Below, one piece after another: positions 53,969 to 63,883 of a DNA stretch of 64,000 nt (the first letter of the stretch is position 1; the number at the start of each line of letters is the position of its first letter). Position numbers and translations under genes: made by a program. This DNA comes from Phocaeicola barnesiae DSM 18169 = JCM 13652 (lineage in GTDB: Bacteria > Bacteroidota > Bacteroidia > Bacteroidales > Bacteroidaceae), in NCBI RefSeq assembly GCF_000374585.1, contig NZ_KB894645.1, positions 214,198 through 278,197 on the forward strand, written 5' to 3'. The notes under the pieces were generated by a model. It made no database searches, had not been told where the DNA came from, and saw only the letters and a program-made list of their open reading frames with translations.

Positions 53969-56900
53969 ATGAAACAGTACAACACGATCAACAACCTGGT
54001 AGGTTGGTTGACTTTCGTCGTTGCAGCCTTTACGTACTGCATGACCATCGAACCGACCGCCAGCTTCTGGGATTGCCCTGAATTCATTACCACCGGTTAT
54101 AAACTGGAAGTCGGCCACCCGCCCGGCGCACCTTTCTTTATGCTTACCGCCAACTTGTTCAGTCAGTTTGCCAGTGACCCGTCGCAGGTAGCCCGCATGG
54201 TCAATATCATGAGTGCCCTGATGAGTGCCGCCTGTATCCTGTTCCTGTTCTGGAGCATTACCCACCTGGCTAAAAAACTGATTTGTCCGGACAACAACCA
54301 GATGACTACCGGTAAACTGATTACCATCATGGGCTCCGGAGTAGTTGGAGCGTTGGCTTATACGTGGAGTGATACATTCTGGTTCAGTGCCGTAGAAGGC
54401 GAAGTCTACGCCTACTCCAGCCTGTTTACAGCCCTGGTATTCTGGCTCATCCTGAAATGGGAGAACCGGGCGAACGAACCTCACAGCGACCGCTGGCTCA
54501 TCCTGATAGCTTACCTGACCGGTCTGTCTATCGGTGTCCATCTGCTGAATCTGTTGTGTATCTCGGCCATCGTGTTGGTATACTATTACAAGAAGAATCC
54601 GAATGCTAACCTGAAAGGCAGTCTGTTAGCCCTGGCCGGTTCCATGGTGCTGATTGCTGTCGTACTGTACGGTATCGTTCCAGGTATCGTAAAAGTAGGA
54701 GGTTGGTTTGAACTTCTGTTTGTCAACGATTTAGGATTTTCATTCAACAGCGGTCTGATAGTCTACATCATTCTGCTGACTGCCTGCATCATCTGGAGTG
54801 TATACGAAAGCTATACGGTGAGGAGCAGCAAACGCATGAACATTTCCTTCCTGGCCAGTGTAGCCATGCTGGGTATTCCGTTTTACGGTCACGGATGGAG
54901 CAGTGTCTTCATCGGTATCATCGTACTGGGCATCCTGGCTTTCTACCTGTTTGCCAATATTCCGCAGAAATACCGCGTCAGCGCACGCACACTGAACACC
55001 AGTCTGCTGGCCATGATGATGATGCTGGTGGGGTATTCATCGTATGCCGTCATCGTTATCCGTTCTTCGGCCAATCCGCCTATGGACCAGAACTCTCCGG
55101 AAGATATTTTCACTTTGGGAGAATACCTGGGACGTGAACAGTACGGTACCCGTCCGCTTTTCTACGGACAGGCTTACTCTTCCAGACCGGCACTGAAGCA
55201 GGTAGACGGAGGATGTATGTACGATGTGGTGGAAGGCGCTCCTGTCTACCAGCGGAAGGAAAAGGAAACTCCCGATGAAAAGGACAGCTACGAAATCGTA
55301 CGTCACAAAACGGAATATAAATATGCCCAGAACATGCTCTTCCCGCGTATGTACAGCGATGCACATGCACAGGCCTACGAAGACTGGCTGGGAGGCATCG
55401 AAGGCCGCCAGGTTCCGTATGACCAGTGCGGTGAAATGATTATGGTGAAAATGCCTACCCAATGGGAAAACATCAAGTTCTTCTTCATCTACCAGTTGAA
55501 CTACATGTACTGGCGTTATTTCATGTGGAACTTTGCCGGCCGTCAGAACGACATCCAGGGACAAGGCGAGATAGAACACGGTAACTGGATTACAGGTATC
55601 CCGTTCATCGACAACAAACTGGTAGGCGACCAAAGCCTGCTTCCGAGTGAACTGAAGAACAACAAGGGACACAACGTATTCTACTGTCTGCCATTGATAT
55701 TGGGACTCATCGGACTCTTCTGGCAGGCTTACCGGGGAGAAAAAGGTATCCAGCAGTTCTGGGTGGTCTTCTTCCTCTTCTTCATGACCGGTCTGGCCAT
55801 CGTATTGTACCTGAACCAGACACCGCTGCAACCGCGTGAACGTGATTACGCGTACGCCGGTTCATTCTATGCCTTTGCCATCTGGATTGGTCTGGGAGTA
55901 GCTGCCATCAGCGAATACCTCGGCAAGAAGATGGGTGAGAAACCTGCCGCCATCCTGGCCAGTGTAGTCTGTCTGCTGGTTCCTATCCAGATGGTGAGCC
56001 AGACTTGGGACGACCACGACCGCAGCGGACGATATACCTGCCGCGACTTCGGACAGAATTACCTGAACTCTGTACAGGATGAAGGAAATCCGATAATTTT
56101 CACCAACGGAGATAACGATACCTTCCCTCTGTGGTACAATCAGGATACCGAAGGAGTACGTACCGATGTACGTGTATGTAACCTGAGCTATCTGCAGACC
56201 GACTGGTACATCGACCAGATGAGACGTCCGGCCTATGATTCCCCTTCCGTTCCTATCAACTGGGACCGTATCGACTATGTATCGGGTCATAACGAAGCAG
56301 TTTATGTCCGTCCGGAAGCCATGGAAACGGTACTGAACTTCTACAAACAGAATCCGGAGGAAGCCAAGAAGGAATTCGGCGACAATCCGTATGAACTGAA
56401 GAATATCCTGGCTCACTGGGTACGTGCACCGAAAGACGCAGGTCTGCAGATGATTCCGACTGACAGTATCGTCATCAAACTGGATAAGGAAGCCATCAAA
56501 CGCTCAGGCATGCTGACACCGGACTCCATTCCGGAATACATGCACATCTCACTGAAGGGAAAATCGGTGCTGTATAAGAGTGAACTGATGATGCTGGAAA
56601 TGCTGGCTAATACCAACTGGGAACGACCGATGTACATGGCCATTACAGTGGGACCTGATAACCATTTGAATCTGACCGACAACTTCCTGCAGGAAGGTCT
56701 GGCTTACCGTATCACACCGTTCAACAATACAGAACTTGGCAGACGTATTGATACCGATAAGATGTATGACAACCTGATGCACAAGTTCAAGTTCGGTGGT
56801 ATCGACAATCCGGACATCTACCTGGATGAAACCGTACTGCGCATGTGTGACACACACCGCCGCATGTTCGTCCAACTGGCCACCCAGCTCATCAAGGAAG

Positions 56901-57298
56901 GAAAGAAGGACAAGGCATTGGAAGCACTCGACTACTGTGAGAAGGTAATCCCAAGCACTACGGTACCGCACGATTACATCATGAGCAGCTCGAAGGAAAT
57001 GGCGGAAGACTACATGCAATTAGGTCAATATAAAAAGGCGGAAAATATTCTGAACGCATTAGCAAACAATGCCGTAGAATACATAACCTGGTACTTGAGC
57101 CTGAATGAATTGCAATTCGCCAACTCGTACGAGAACTGTATGCGCTACTTATACATCCTGGACGATGTATGCAAGACACTGTCTCAGATGAAGGGTGAAA
57201 ATGGAAAAGTAATAGACTCGGCTACTCACTATACAGATAAGTTCAACCAGTTGTATAAACTGCTGGAACAACGTGCTGGTGTAGCGTCAGCCCAATAA
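53969..57298 (+). CDS. DUF2723 membrane protein (putative glycosyltransferase)
   Basis: 1109 residues. About twelve or more membrane helices lie before residue 400 and again at 560-680. The N-terminal signature is TIEPTASFWDCPEFITTGYKLEVGHPPGAPFFMLTANLFSQF, with the DxxE and GHPPG features of DUF2723. Helical repeats (TPR-like, KALEALDYCEKVIPS) lie in the C-terminal 200 residues. The human DUF2723 protein TMEM260 is a protein O-mannosyltransferase, so lipid-linked-sugar transfer is a fair inference, unproven in Bacteroides. The deacetylase gene starts 8 bases after its stop, so the two are co-transcribed. Confidence 0.85.
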   Translation: MKQYNTINNLVGWLTFVVAAFTYCMTIEPTASFWDCPEFITTGYKLEVGHPPGAPFFMLTANLFSQFASDPSQVARMVNIMSALMSAACILFLFWSITHLAKKLICPDNNQMTTGKLITIMGSGVVGALAYTWSDTFWFSAVEGEVYAYSSLFTALVFWLILKWENRANEPHSDRWLILIAYLTGLSIGVHLLNLLCISAIVLVYYYKKNPNANLKGSLLALAGSMVLIAVVLYGIVPGIVKVGGWFELLFVNDLGFSFNSGLIVYIILLTACIIWSVYESYTVRSSKRMNISFLASVAMLGIPFYGHGWSSVFIGIIVLGILAFYLFANIPQKYRVSARTLNTSLLAMMMMLVGYSSYAVIVIRSSANPPMDQNSPEDIFTLGEYLGREQYGTRPLFYGQAYSSRPALKQVDGGCMYDVVEGAPVYQRKEKETPDEKDSYEIVRHKTEYKYAQNMLFPRMYSDAHAQAYEDWLGGIEGRQVPYDQCGEMIMVKMPTQWENIKFFFIYQLNYMYWRYFMWNFAGRQNDIQGQGEIEHGNWITGIPFIDNKLVGDQSLLPSELKNNKGHNVFYCLPLILGLIGLFWQAYRGEKGIQQFWVVFFLFFMTGLAIVLYLNQTPLQPRERDYAYAGSFYAFAIWIGLGVAAISEYLGKKMGEKPAAILASVVCLLVPIQMVSQTWDDHDRSGRYTCRDFGQNYLNSVQDEGNPIIFTNGDNDTFPLWYNQDTEGVRTDVRVCNLSYLQTDWYIDQMRRPAYDSPSVPINWDRIDYVSGHNEAVYVRPEAMETVLNFYKQNPEEAKKEFGDNPYELKNILAHWVRAPKDAGLQMIPTDSIVIKLDKEAIKRSGMLTPDSIPEYMHISLKGKSVLYKSELMMLEMLANTNWERPMYMAITVGPDNHLNLTDNFLQEGLAYRITPFNNTELGRRIDTDKMYDNLMHKFKFGGIDNPDIYLDETVLRMCDTHRRMFVQLATQLIKEGKKDKALEALDYCEKVIPSTTVPHDYIMSSSKEMAEDYMQLGQYKKAENILNALANNAVEYITWYLSLNELQFANSYENCMRYLYILDDVCKTLSQMKGENGKVIDSATHYTDKFNQLYKLLEQRAGVASAQ

Positions 57299-57306
57299 AG
57301 AAAGTC

Positions 57307-57918
57307 ATGTTTATAGAACAACCCCCGCAACTGATACGCCTTCTTTATCCGGACGCCCTCTGGCGGATGGATAAGAAGGTGAAAGCGGTCTACCTGACTT
57401 TCGATGACGGACCGATTCCAGAAGTGACACCGTGGGTGCTTGATTTATTGGACAAATACCAGATTAAGGCTACTTTCTTTATGGTAGGCGACAATGTCCG
57501 GAAACATCCCAAAGAATATCAGATGGTGGTAGAACGTGGACACCGTATCGGTAATCATACATTCAACCACATCCGGGGATTCGAATACCTGAGCAAGAAT
57601 TATCTGGCCAATGCAGATAAAGCCAATGAATATCTGCATACCGACTTGTTCCGTCCTCCTCACGGACACATGCGCTGGCCTCAGTATTGGGTACTGAAAC
57701 ACAAATACCGCATCGTGATGTGGGACCTGGTAACCCGCGACTACAGCAAACGGCTGAACGGTCCGCAAGTATTCCAGAAAGTCAAGCAATACGTCCGGAA
57801 CGGTTCCATCATCACCTTCCACGATTCCTTGAAATCGGAACAGAACATGAAATACGCGCTTCCACGCTCCATCGAATGGCTGTTGGCACAAGGATATGAA
57901 TTCAAAGTATTCGATTGA
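57307..57918 (+). CDS. NodB-type polysaccharide deacetylase
   Basis: 203 residues, carbohydrate esterase family 4. Motifs: YLTFDDGP (catalytic base Asp and metal-binding Asp), GNHTFNH (metal-binding His pair) and FRPPHGHMRW. IVMWDLVTRDYS and a C-terminal ITFHDS follow (catalytic His). No clear signal peptide, so it acts at the cytosolic face or exits another way. Substrate may be an N-acetylated glycan or lipid-linked sugar; coupling with DUF2723 suggests envelope glycan work. Confidence 0.9.
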   Translation: MFIEQPPQLIRLLYPDALWRMDKKVKAVYLTFDDGPIPEVTPWVLDLLDKYQIKATFFMVGDNVRKHPKEYQMVVERGHRIGNHTFNHIRGFEYLSKNYLANADKANEYLHTDLFRPPHGHMRWPQYWVLKHKYRIVMWDLVTRDYSKRLNGPQVFQKVKQYVRNGSIITFHDSLKSEQNMKYALPRSIEWLLAQGYEFKVFD

Positions 57919-57931
57919 ATACAGCCCAACT

Positions 57932-57977
57932 AAAAGCGTCACAGAAGACTGTTACAAGAATCTTCTGTGACGCTTTT
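57932..57977. terminator. Bidirectional terminator between the deacetylase and dacB
   Basis: A perfect 17-bp inverted repeat (57932-57948 with 57961-57977), 12-base loop, T-run after and A-run before. Confidence 0.9.
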
Positions 57978-58000
57978 TATTTTATTGGATAATCCAGGCT

Positions 58001-59404
58001 TCAGTTTGCCAGAATCTCGCACAATTCATCCTGAAAGAGCCGGGCCTGCCTGCCCTTCAATACATTCTGATTGATAATGACGAAAGAAAGCCAATGGCCG
58101 TTGCCGGCTTTCACATAACCGGCCAAAGAAGAAACTCCGGTTACTGTACCTGTCTTGGCCCGTACATTCCGGTAAGTCTTTCCCTTCTTCATCCGGTTGG
58201 CTAAGGTCCCGTCTATCCCGGCTATCGGCAGACAGTCATAGAAAGGTTGGAAAATAACCGGATGACGATAGGCATAATTCAGGTAACTCAACAACAGATG
58301 GGGAGAGATATAATTATACAAGGAAACTCCACTTCCGTCGGCAATGCTGTAACGGTCAGGGTCCATCCCCACCAGTTCCTTCATGTATTTACGGATAGCC
58401 ACCTGCCCGTCCAAATTACCTAAAGAACCACCTTTATCGGTTCCGTGCTTCCCTACGTGATAAAATAAGGCTTCAGCAGCCAGATTATCACTTTTCTTGA
58501 GTGTCACTTTCAATACATCAGTCAAAGGATGCGTACAGCGCACCAGTTCCTTGGCTCCTATCGGACATTCGCCATAGCCTACACTATCCACCTGTATTCC
58601 TCGATTGGCCAACTGATAACGGAACGTTTCCAGAAAGAAGGCCTTAGAATCGTATAGATTCAATGTTTTGGTCCGTTTGGCAGAGATGCAACCGGCCACC
58701 TGAATACGGTTTCCCTGCTCCAGCCAATCGCGCGTAATGACCAGTTTGCCTGCAGAAGGAGTACGACTCACCGAACGGTTTTCTACCTGATAATAATCGG
58801 AAGAAGGAGATACTTCTACAGTACCTTGAAGCCCCTTGGCCGCAGGTTGTACAGTCACCTCCACACATCCCCGGTTCAGCATCAACGGAGACAGATAAGG
58901 CTGGAATGAATAAGGCGTGTCGTCCCACGACCATCCCGGTCCCCAATACACCGAATCCATCAGCGAAACATCCCCTATCAGTTTTCCTTCTATCCGGCGG
59001 ATGCCCTTCCCTGCCAACGTATCGGAAAACCGTTCCAGATCCTTTTCCATAAATACCGGGTCGAAAGCACCGATGACGTACACATCACCTTTCAGGATAC
59101 TGTCTTTTACTTCTCCTGTATAAGCCACCTGTGTCACGAAAGGATAATCGGTTCCTAACGTAGCCAATGCCGTAACGGCTGTAATGACCTTCTCTGTGGA
59201 AGCCGGCCGATACAGCTTATCGGCCTGATGGGCAAATACCAGACTGTCGGAAGTCAAATCATAGACCATGACTCCTACTTCAGAAGTCTCCAGCAAAGGC
59301 GATTCATCCAGAAACTGTCCTAACCGTCCTGCCCAATTCTGAGCCATACCGGTCATTACGGACAGCCAACAGACGAATATGGTTCCTATCTCGCGTATTT
59401 TCAT
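58001..59404 (-). CDS. dacB: D-alanyl-D-alanine carboxypeptidase/endopeptidase (PBP4, S13)
   Basis: A secreted penicillin-binding protein that trims or cuts peptidoglycan cross-links. Signal peptide (to TGMAQ). Active-site SxxK is Ser69-Thr-Glu-Lys72 in RPASTEKVITAV, the second motif is SDN in KKSDNLAAEALFYHVGKHG, and the third is KTG in RAKTGTVTGVSSLAGYV. 467 residues, with the large insertion domain between motifs typical of PBP4. lpdA ends 3 bases upstream, so the two are in one transcript although functionally unrelated. Confidence 0.94.
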   Translation of the reverse strand: MKIREIGTIFVCWLSVMTGMAQNWAGRLGQFLDESPLLETSEVGVMVYDLTSDSLVFAHQADKLYRPASTEKVITAVTALATLGTDYPFVTQVAYTGEVKDSILKGDVYVIGAFDPVFMEKDLERFSDTLAGKGIRRIEGKLIGDVSLMDSVYWGPGWSWDDTPYSFQPYLSPLMLNRGCVEVTVQPAAKGLQGTVEVSPSSDYYQVENRSVSRTPSAGKLVITRDWLEQGNRIQVAGCISAKRTKTLNLYDSKAFFLETFRYQLANRGIQVDSVGYGECPIGAKELVRCTHPLTDVLKVTLKKSDNLAAEALFYHVGKHGTDKGGSLGNLDGQVAIRKYMKELVGMDPDRYSIADGSGVSLYNYISPHLLLSYLNYAYRHPVIFQPFYDCLPIAGIDGTLANRMKKGKTYRNVRAKTGTVTGVSSLAGYVKAGNGHWLSFVIINQNVLKGRQARLFQDELCEILAN

Positions 59405-59407
59405 TGA

Positions 59408-60751
59408 TTACTCCAATTCTTTAAAGATTTCTCCAACCGTAGGATGTGGAAATACATACTGTTTCCATTCGGTATATTTCCGGTGGTCTTCCACCATCAT
59501 TCCAGCCAGAACAATCAACTCGGATGCCGGATTTCCTAACAGGTGTACACCCAACAGACGGCCTTCATCGTCCACCAAGGCCTTACACACACCGTTAGCT
59601 CCTTCATTTTCAGCCACAAAACGCCCGGAATAGGTCATCGGCAAACGGATAATCCGGTAGGAAAAACCGGTTATCTGTAGAAATTCCTCGCTGGCTCCTA
59701 CCGAAGCGATTTCCGGATTTGTATAGACTACGTTCGGGATAGCACGGTAACTCATGGTATCAGTCTCTCCCAACAGGTGATGAACCGCTACCTCTGCCTC
59801 GCGGACAGCCGTATGGGCCAGCATGGATTTCCCGTTCAAATCACCGCATACATAAACTCCCGGTACAGAAGTTTCCATGTGTTCGTCCACTTTGACCTGG
59901 TTACGGGCCGTCAGCTCCAGATTCAGATTCTCCAGACCAAATCCGTTCATGACAGGCCTTCTGCCTACACTCATCAGGAGTTTCTCAGCTTCTACTGTTA
60001 TCGGACCATCCGGATGTTCAATCTTCACCTGTACTTTTCCATCCGCTTCGCTTACTCCGATAACTTTAGCACTCAGCAGAAATTTTACCCCACGCTTGGT
60101 ATATTCCGTCCGCAAAAGAGCTGCCAGTTCATGGTCAATACCACCCAGAATCTCTCCCAGCATTTCAACGACTGTTACCTGAACTCCCAGACTGCTGAAG
60201 AAAGAAGCGAATTCCATGCCGATGACTCCCCCACCTACAATGACAAGCGATGCCGGAAGCTCCTTTGCCTCCAGCGCATTCCGGTGTGTCCAATAGTTCA
60301 CTTCCTCCATACCAGGTATCTGAGGAACAAACGTTTCACTTCCTGTACAGATCATCAGCTTCTCACACTGATAAGATTCTTCTCCACACTGAATGGTATG
60401 ACGGTCTACAATACGAGCTTCTCCTGTTACCAGATTTACGTGAGCGGCCGTCAGACGGGCCTTGATACCCAATACCAGTTTCCGGACAACCTTGTTCTTT
60501 CGGGATATCACCTTCGGCAAATCTACCGAAGCGTCCGATACCTGTACTGCATATTTAGAAGCATGCTTGGCAGAATCATAGACTTTAGCCGAATATAGCA
60601 ATGTTTTGGTAGGAATACAGCCTTCGTTCAGGCAGACACCTCCTAAACTGTTCTTTTCGAACAATACGACACTCAATCCCGCTTTTCCAGCCAGCTCGGC
60701 AGCTGTATACCCGGCAGGACCTCCACCTATAATAGCAAGTTGATAGTTCAT
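59408..60751 (-). CDS. lpdA: Dihydrolipoyl dehydrogenase
   Basis: FAD-dependent E3 of 2-oxoacid dehydrogenase or glycine cleavage complexes. IIGGGPAGYTAAELAGKAG binds FAD, and the redox disulfide is Cys40/Cys45 in GGVCLNEGCIPTKT. IVGGGVIGMEFASFFSSLG binds NAD, GVYVCGDLNG follows, and the C-terminal HPTVGE supplies the catalytic His-Glu pair. 447 residues. No E1/E2 genes are nearby, as is common when E3 is shared. It is upstream of dacB with 3 bases between. Confidence 0.93.
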   Translation of the reverse strand: MNYQLAIIGGGPAGYTAAELAGKAGLSVVLFEKNSLGGVCLNEGCIPTKTLLYSAKVYDSAKHASKYAVQVSDASVDLPKVISRKNKVVRKLVLGIKARLTAAHVNLVTGEARIVDRHTIQCGEESYQCEKLMICTGSETFVPQIPGMEEVNYWTHRNALEAKELPASLVIVGGGVIGMEFASFFSSLGVQVTVVEMLGEILGGIDHELAALLRTEYTKRGVKFLLSAKVIGVSEADGKVQVKIEHPDGPITVEAEKLLMSVGRRPVMNGFGLENLNLELTARNQVKVDEHMETSVPGVYVCGDLNGKSMLAHTAVREAEVAVHHLLGETDTMSYRAIPNVVYTNPEIASVGASEEFLQITGFSYRIIRLPMTYSGRFVAENEGANGVCKALVDDEGRLLGVHLLGNPASELIVLAGMMVEDHRKYTEWKQYVFPHPTVGEIFKELE

Positions 60752-60797
60752 GGATTCAGATTTTATGGTTAAGGGATGTTCCGAAGAAAAATTGTTT

Positions 60798-61190
60798 CTA
60801 ATTTTCGTCTACAAAGATAGCACGCGGATTCAATTCCTTGGCATAACGCAAAAAGCCTTCTTCATCGGCCAAATCAAAGCTGATAAATCCTTTGGTATAA
60901 TAAACCACGATACGACCTCTAAAAAAAGCTTTCTTACGCCGTGCTACCCGAATGACTCCGTAAGCCTTTACACTGCCACTGAAACCTCTTTTCAACCAGA
61001 TATCTCCATTCTCCTGCACCTGTACCTTGGCAAGAAGTTCATCTATCAACAATAGAATCGGAAAGATAATCGGAATAAGGCCATAATAACTATCTGTACT
61101 CCAAGCCACTAAAATGAAAGCAAAAATCACGATTATAACTCCTATCCACACTCTGGGAGGAGTCCGTTTAATTTTAAAGTTTCGTACCAT
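60798..61190 (-). CDS. Small membrane protein with PH-like domain, unknown
   Basis: 130 residues: two hydrophobic helices (VWIGVIIVIFAFILVAWS and LIPIIFPILLLIDELLA) followed by a beta-rich half (VQVQENGDIWLKRGF, GVIRVARRKKAFFRGRIVVYYTKGFISFDL) resembling a bacterial PH-like fold. Same layout as the gene just upstream (15-base gap), suggesting a duplicated pair acting together at the membrane. No named family recognised with certainty. Confidence 0.72.
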   Translation of the reverse strand: MVRNFKIKRTPPRVWIGVIIVIFAFILVAWSTDSYYGLIPIIFPILLLIDELLAKVQVQENGDIWLKRGFSGSVKAYGVIRVARRKKAFFRGRIVVYYTKGFISFDLADEEGFLRYAKELNPRAIFVDEN

Positions 61191-61205
61191 AAATATTGAA
61201 ATGAG

Positions 61206-61634
61206 TTAAATATCTACTTGAATCTGACTATTGCGCTTCAACAGCCAATGAATGAAATCATCCGGGTTCTGCGGTGCAATCAACACCGAAGCGGTACCAT
61301 TTCCCGATTTCTTCTCACAAATAATCTCTAACCGGTCAAACGAAAGAGCAGGTGCCCAGAATACCAGTGAACGGACTTTCCGGATGCGGACAATACGCTC
61401 CAGTTCAATAGTGGAATTCCTTACAAAACGCCCGGTTTCTATCCGAAGATGATTGTCAGCAGAAATGATATAACGTGTATGGATAAGCATTTCTATTTCA
61501 AAAATGACACAGACAGCCAATATCAACATCAACAGTGTGTGATGTTCCCAAAAGAAATAAAACAAGAAGCCGGAAGTAACAGCTATCAACAGCCAATACC
61601 ACCAACCGATACGAGGATGAAAAATTCTATCCAT
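61206..61634 (-). CDS. Small membrane protein with bacterial PH-type domain
   Basis: 142 residues: a helix pair (WWYWLLIAVTSGFLFYFFW and LLMLILAVCVIFEIEML) followed by a PH-like beta domain with HTRYIISADNHLRIETGRFVRNSTIELERIVRIRKVRS and ending in NPDDFIHWLLKRNSQIQ. This is the bacterial PH (DUF304-like) pattern. Role unknown. First gene of a leftward set with its partner, lpdA and dacB; divergent from nadB. Confidence 0.75.
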   Translation of the reverse strand: MDRIFHPRIGWWYWLLIAVTSGFLFYFFWEHHTLLMLILAVCVIFEIEMLIHTRYIISADNHLRIETGRFVRNSTIELERIVRIRKVRSLVFWAPALSFDRLEIICEKKSGNGTASVLIAPQNPDDFIHWLLKRNSQIQVDI

Positions 61635-61808
61635 AGATTACAAGACTTTATTTTCCGTGAAGTTATATAAAATCTGAAGAAATCAAGCAAGGAATGCCCA
61701 TTTTTTTACAAAATGTGCAATTTCTGCACGCTTATCTGTGTAAAAAAAAGTTGTATGAATAAATATCGGATAATTTTTTTGTAGTTTTGTGATATATATA
61801 CACACACT

Positions 61809-63386
61809 ATGATAAGGAAATTCGATTTTCTCGTTATCGGTTCAGGAATTGCCGGAATGAGCTTTGCGCTGAAAGTAGCGCATAAAGGTTCGGTTGCACT
61901 GATCTGCAAAGCCGGACTGGAAGAAGCAAATACCTACTATGCACAAGGAGGTATCGCCTCTGTGACGAATCTGAAAGTAGACGACTTCGAAAAACATATC
62001 CACGATACCATGGTAGCCGGTGACTGGATAAGTGATCCAGCTGCCGTAGAAAAAGTAGTGAAGAACGCTCCTGCACAGATTGAAGAATTAATCAAATGGG
62101 GAGTAGACTTCGACAAGAAAGAAAACGGAGAATTTGATTTGCATCGGGAAGGTGGACATTCTGAGTTCCGCATCCTCCACCACAAGGACAATACCGGCGC
62201 AGAAATTCAAACCAGTCTGATTGAAACAGTCAAGAAACACCCCAACATTACTGTATTCAGCAATTTCTATGCGGTAGAAATCATTACTCAGCATCATTTG
62301 GGAATTATCGTTACCCGCCATACTCCGGGTATCAAATGTTTCGGAGCTTACGTATTGAATGAAGCGACCGGCGAAGTAGATACCTTCCTCTCTAAGGTGA
62401 CAGTCATGGCTACAGGAGGTTGTGAAGCTGTATACAATCACACCACAAACCCGTTGGTAGCTACAGGCGACGGTATCGCCATGGTGTACCGTGCAAAAGG
62501 AGTAGTAAAAGATATGGAATTTATCCAGTTCCATCCCACAGCCTTGTATCATCCGGGAGATCGTCCCAGCTTCCTGATAACAGAAGCTATGCGTGGATAC
62601 GGTGCCGTACTCAAGAATCTGGCCGGAGAAGAATTCATGCAGAAATATGATCCACGGCTGTCTCTTGCCCCAAGAGATATCGTAGCCAGAGCCATCGACA
62701 GTGAAATGAAACTACGTGGAGAAGATCATGTATACCTGGATGTAACACACAAAGACCCGGAAGAAACCAAGAAACATTTCCCCAATATCTACAAGAAATG
62801 CCTGAGCCTTGGAATTGATATTACCAAAGACTATATTCCTGTAGCACCGGCAGCACACTATCTGTGCGGAGGTATCAAAGTAGATTTGGACGGACAATCC
62901 AGCATCAAACGCTTATACGCCATCGGTGAATGTTCTTGCACCGGTCTGCATGGAGGAAACCGTCTGGCTTCAAATTCATTGATAGAAGCTGTTGTCTATG
63001 CAGATGCAGCCGCAAAACATGCTATCAGTGTCCTAGACCGCTACGATTTCAACGAAGATATTCCGGAATGGGATGCAGAAGGAACCATATCCAACGAAGA
63101 ACGTATTCTGATTACTCAAAGCATGAAGGAAGTCAATCAGATTATGGAAGCCTATGTAGGCATCGTACGAAGCAATCTCCGCCTCATTCGTGCATGGAAC
63201 AGACTGGATATACTCTATGAAGAAACAGAGCGCTTATTCAAGCGCGTAAAGGCTTCTCGTGAGATTTGTGAGTTGCGCAACATGATTAATGTAGGGTATC
63301 TGATTACCAGACAAGCGATGGAACGCAAAGAAAGCCGTGGTTTGCACTACACCATCGATTATCCGCATCATACAAACCAAGAATAA
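61809..63386 (+). CDS. nadB: L-aspartate oxidase
   Basis: Flavoenzyme of NAD synthesis that oxidises L-aspartate to iminoaspartate. FAD motif FLVIGSGIAGMSFALKVA, then YYAQGGIASV, HREGGHSEFRILHHKDNTGAEIQ, MEFIQFHPTALYHPGDRPSFLITEAMRGYGA and HYLCGGIKVD, RLYAIGECSCTGLHGGNRLASNSLIEAVVYA are all typical. 525 residues, full length. A TAGTTTTG box about 25 bases upstream fits the -7 consensus. nadA/nadC are not adjacent. Confidence 0.95.
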   Translation: MIRKFDFLVIGSGIAGMSFALKVAHKGSVALICKAGLEEANTYYAQGGIASVTNLKVDDFEKHIHDTMVAGDWISDPAAVEKVVKNAPAQIEELIKWGVDFDKKENGEFDLHREGGHSEFRILHHKDNTGAEIQTSLIETVKKHPNITVFSNFYAVEIITQHHLGIIVTRHTPGIKCFGAYVLNEATGEVDTFLSKVTVMATGGCEAVYNHTTNPLVATGDGIAMVYRAKGVVKDMEFIQFHPTALYHPGDRPSFLITEAMRGYGAVLKNLAGEEFMQKYDPRLSLAPRDIVARAIDSEMKLRGEDHVYLDVTHKDPEETKKHFPNIYKKCLSLGIDITKDYIPVAPAAHYLCGGIKVDLDGQSSIKRLYAIGECSCTGLHGGNRLASNSLIEAVVYADAAAKHAISVLDRYDFNEDIPEWDAEGTISNEERILITQSMKEVNQIMEAYVGIVRSNLRLIRAWNRLDILYEETERLFKRVKASREICELRNMINVGYLITRQAMERKESRGLHYTIDYPHHTNQE

Positions 63387-63419
63387 CAACAGCTTCGTCT
63401 TTTGACTAAGAGTTTCATC

Positions 63420-63459
63420 ATGCCTTCCAGAAAATGTTATCAAATTTTCTAGAAGGCAT
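63420..63459 (+). terminator. Terminator after nadB
   Basis: A 16-bp inverted repeat (63420-63435 with 63444-63459) with one G-U pair and a short loop, followed by TTTTT. Confidence 0.85.
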
Positions 63460-63598
63460 TTTTTATAATCTTTCATGTATGTAGATATTCCTCTACTCAA
63501 AGTATAAAAATATAGGGTAGAATCAATGAAACGAAGATAGACAAGCACAGCATCTCTTACAGAAGTGTTTCCGGAAACAGACTTCACGCCTTCACAAG

Positions 63599-63652
63599 CC
63601 AGGCAGCAGCCTGGTATACAAGGCATTTTCGGTGAAGGGGGATGTTTCACCG
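63599..63652. repeat. Short inverted repeats in the nadB-5S gap
   Basis: CCAGGC-AGCA-GCCTGG (63599-63614) and CGGTGAA/TTCACCG (63630-63636 with 63646-63652) lie in the gap between nadB and the rRNA. The surrounding 63550-63725 is GC-richer than the flanks. On the minus strand a short frame gives FTVKHPPSPK, then a Cys-containing part and EGVKSVSGNT, which recalls a repeat sequence I have seen in many Bacteroides intergenic regions. I do not consider it a gene. Confidence 0.45.
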
Positions 63653-63732
63653 TGAAGGATATGTCCCGCGAGCGAGGATTCACGGCGGAAGGCCGTGCGG
63701 GGCGTCCGGCGGACCGACGGCACGACGGGACA

Positions 63733-63769
63733 CAAAAAAAGCCCCGGACCTCCTTGCGGAATCCGGGGC
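63733..63769 (-). terminator. rRNA operon terminator
   Basis: GCCCCGGA (63741-63748) pairs with TCCGGGGC (63762-63769), and seven or more T follow on the minus strand (63740-63734). It lies directly after the 5S gene, whose transcription runs leftward. Confidence 0.9.
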
Positions 63770-63775
63770 CTCAAG

Positions 63776-63883
<108 letters not shown>

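Noticed and set aside
63234..63683. 149-residue minus-strand frame after nadB
   Set aside because: Overlaps the nadB 3' end and its terminator; the FTVK-like start appears to be part of a dispersed repeat, not a gene.
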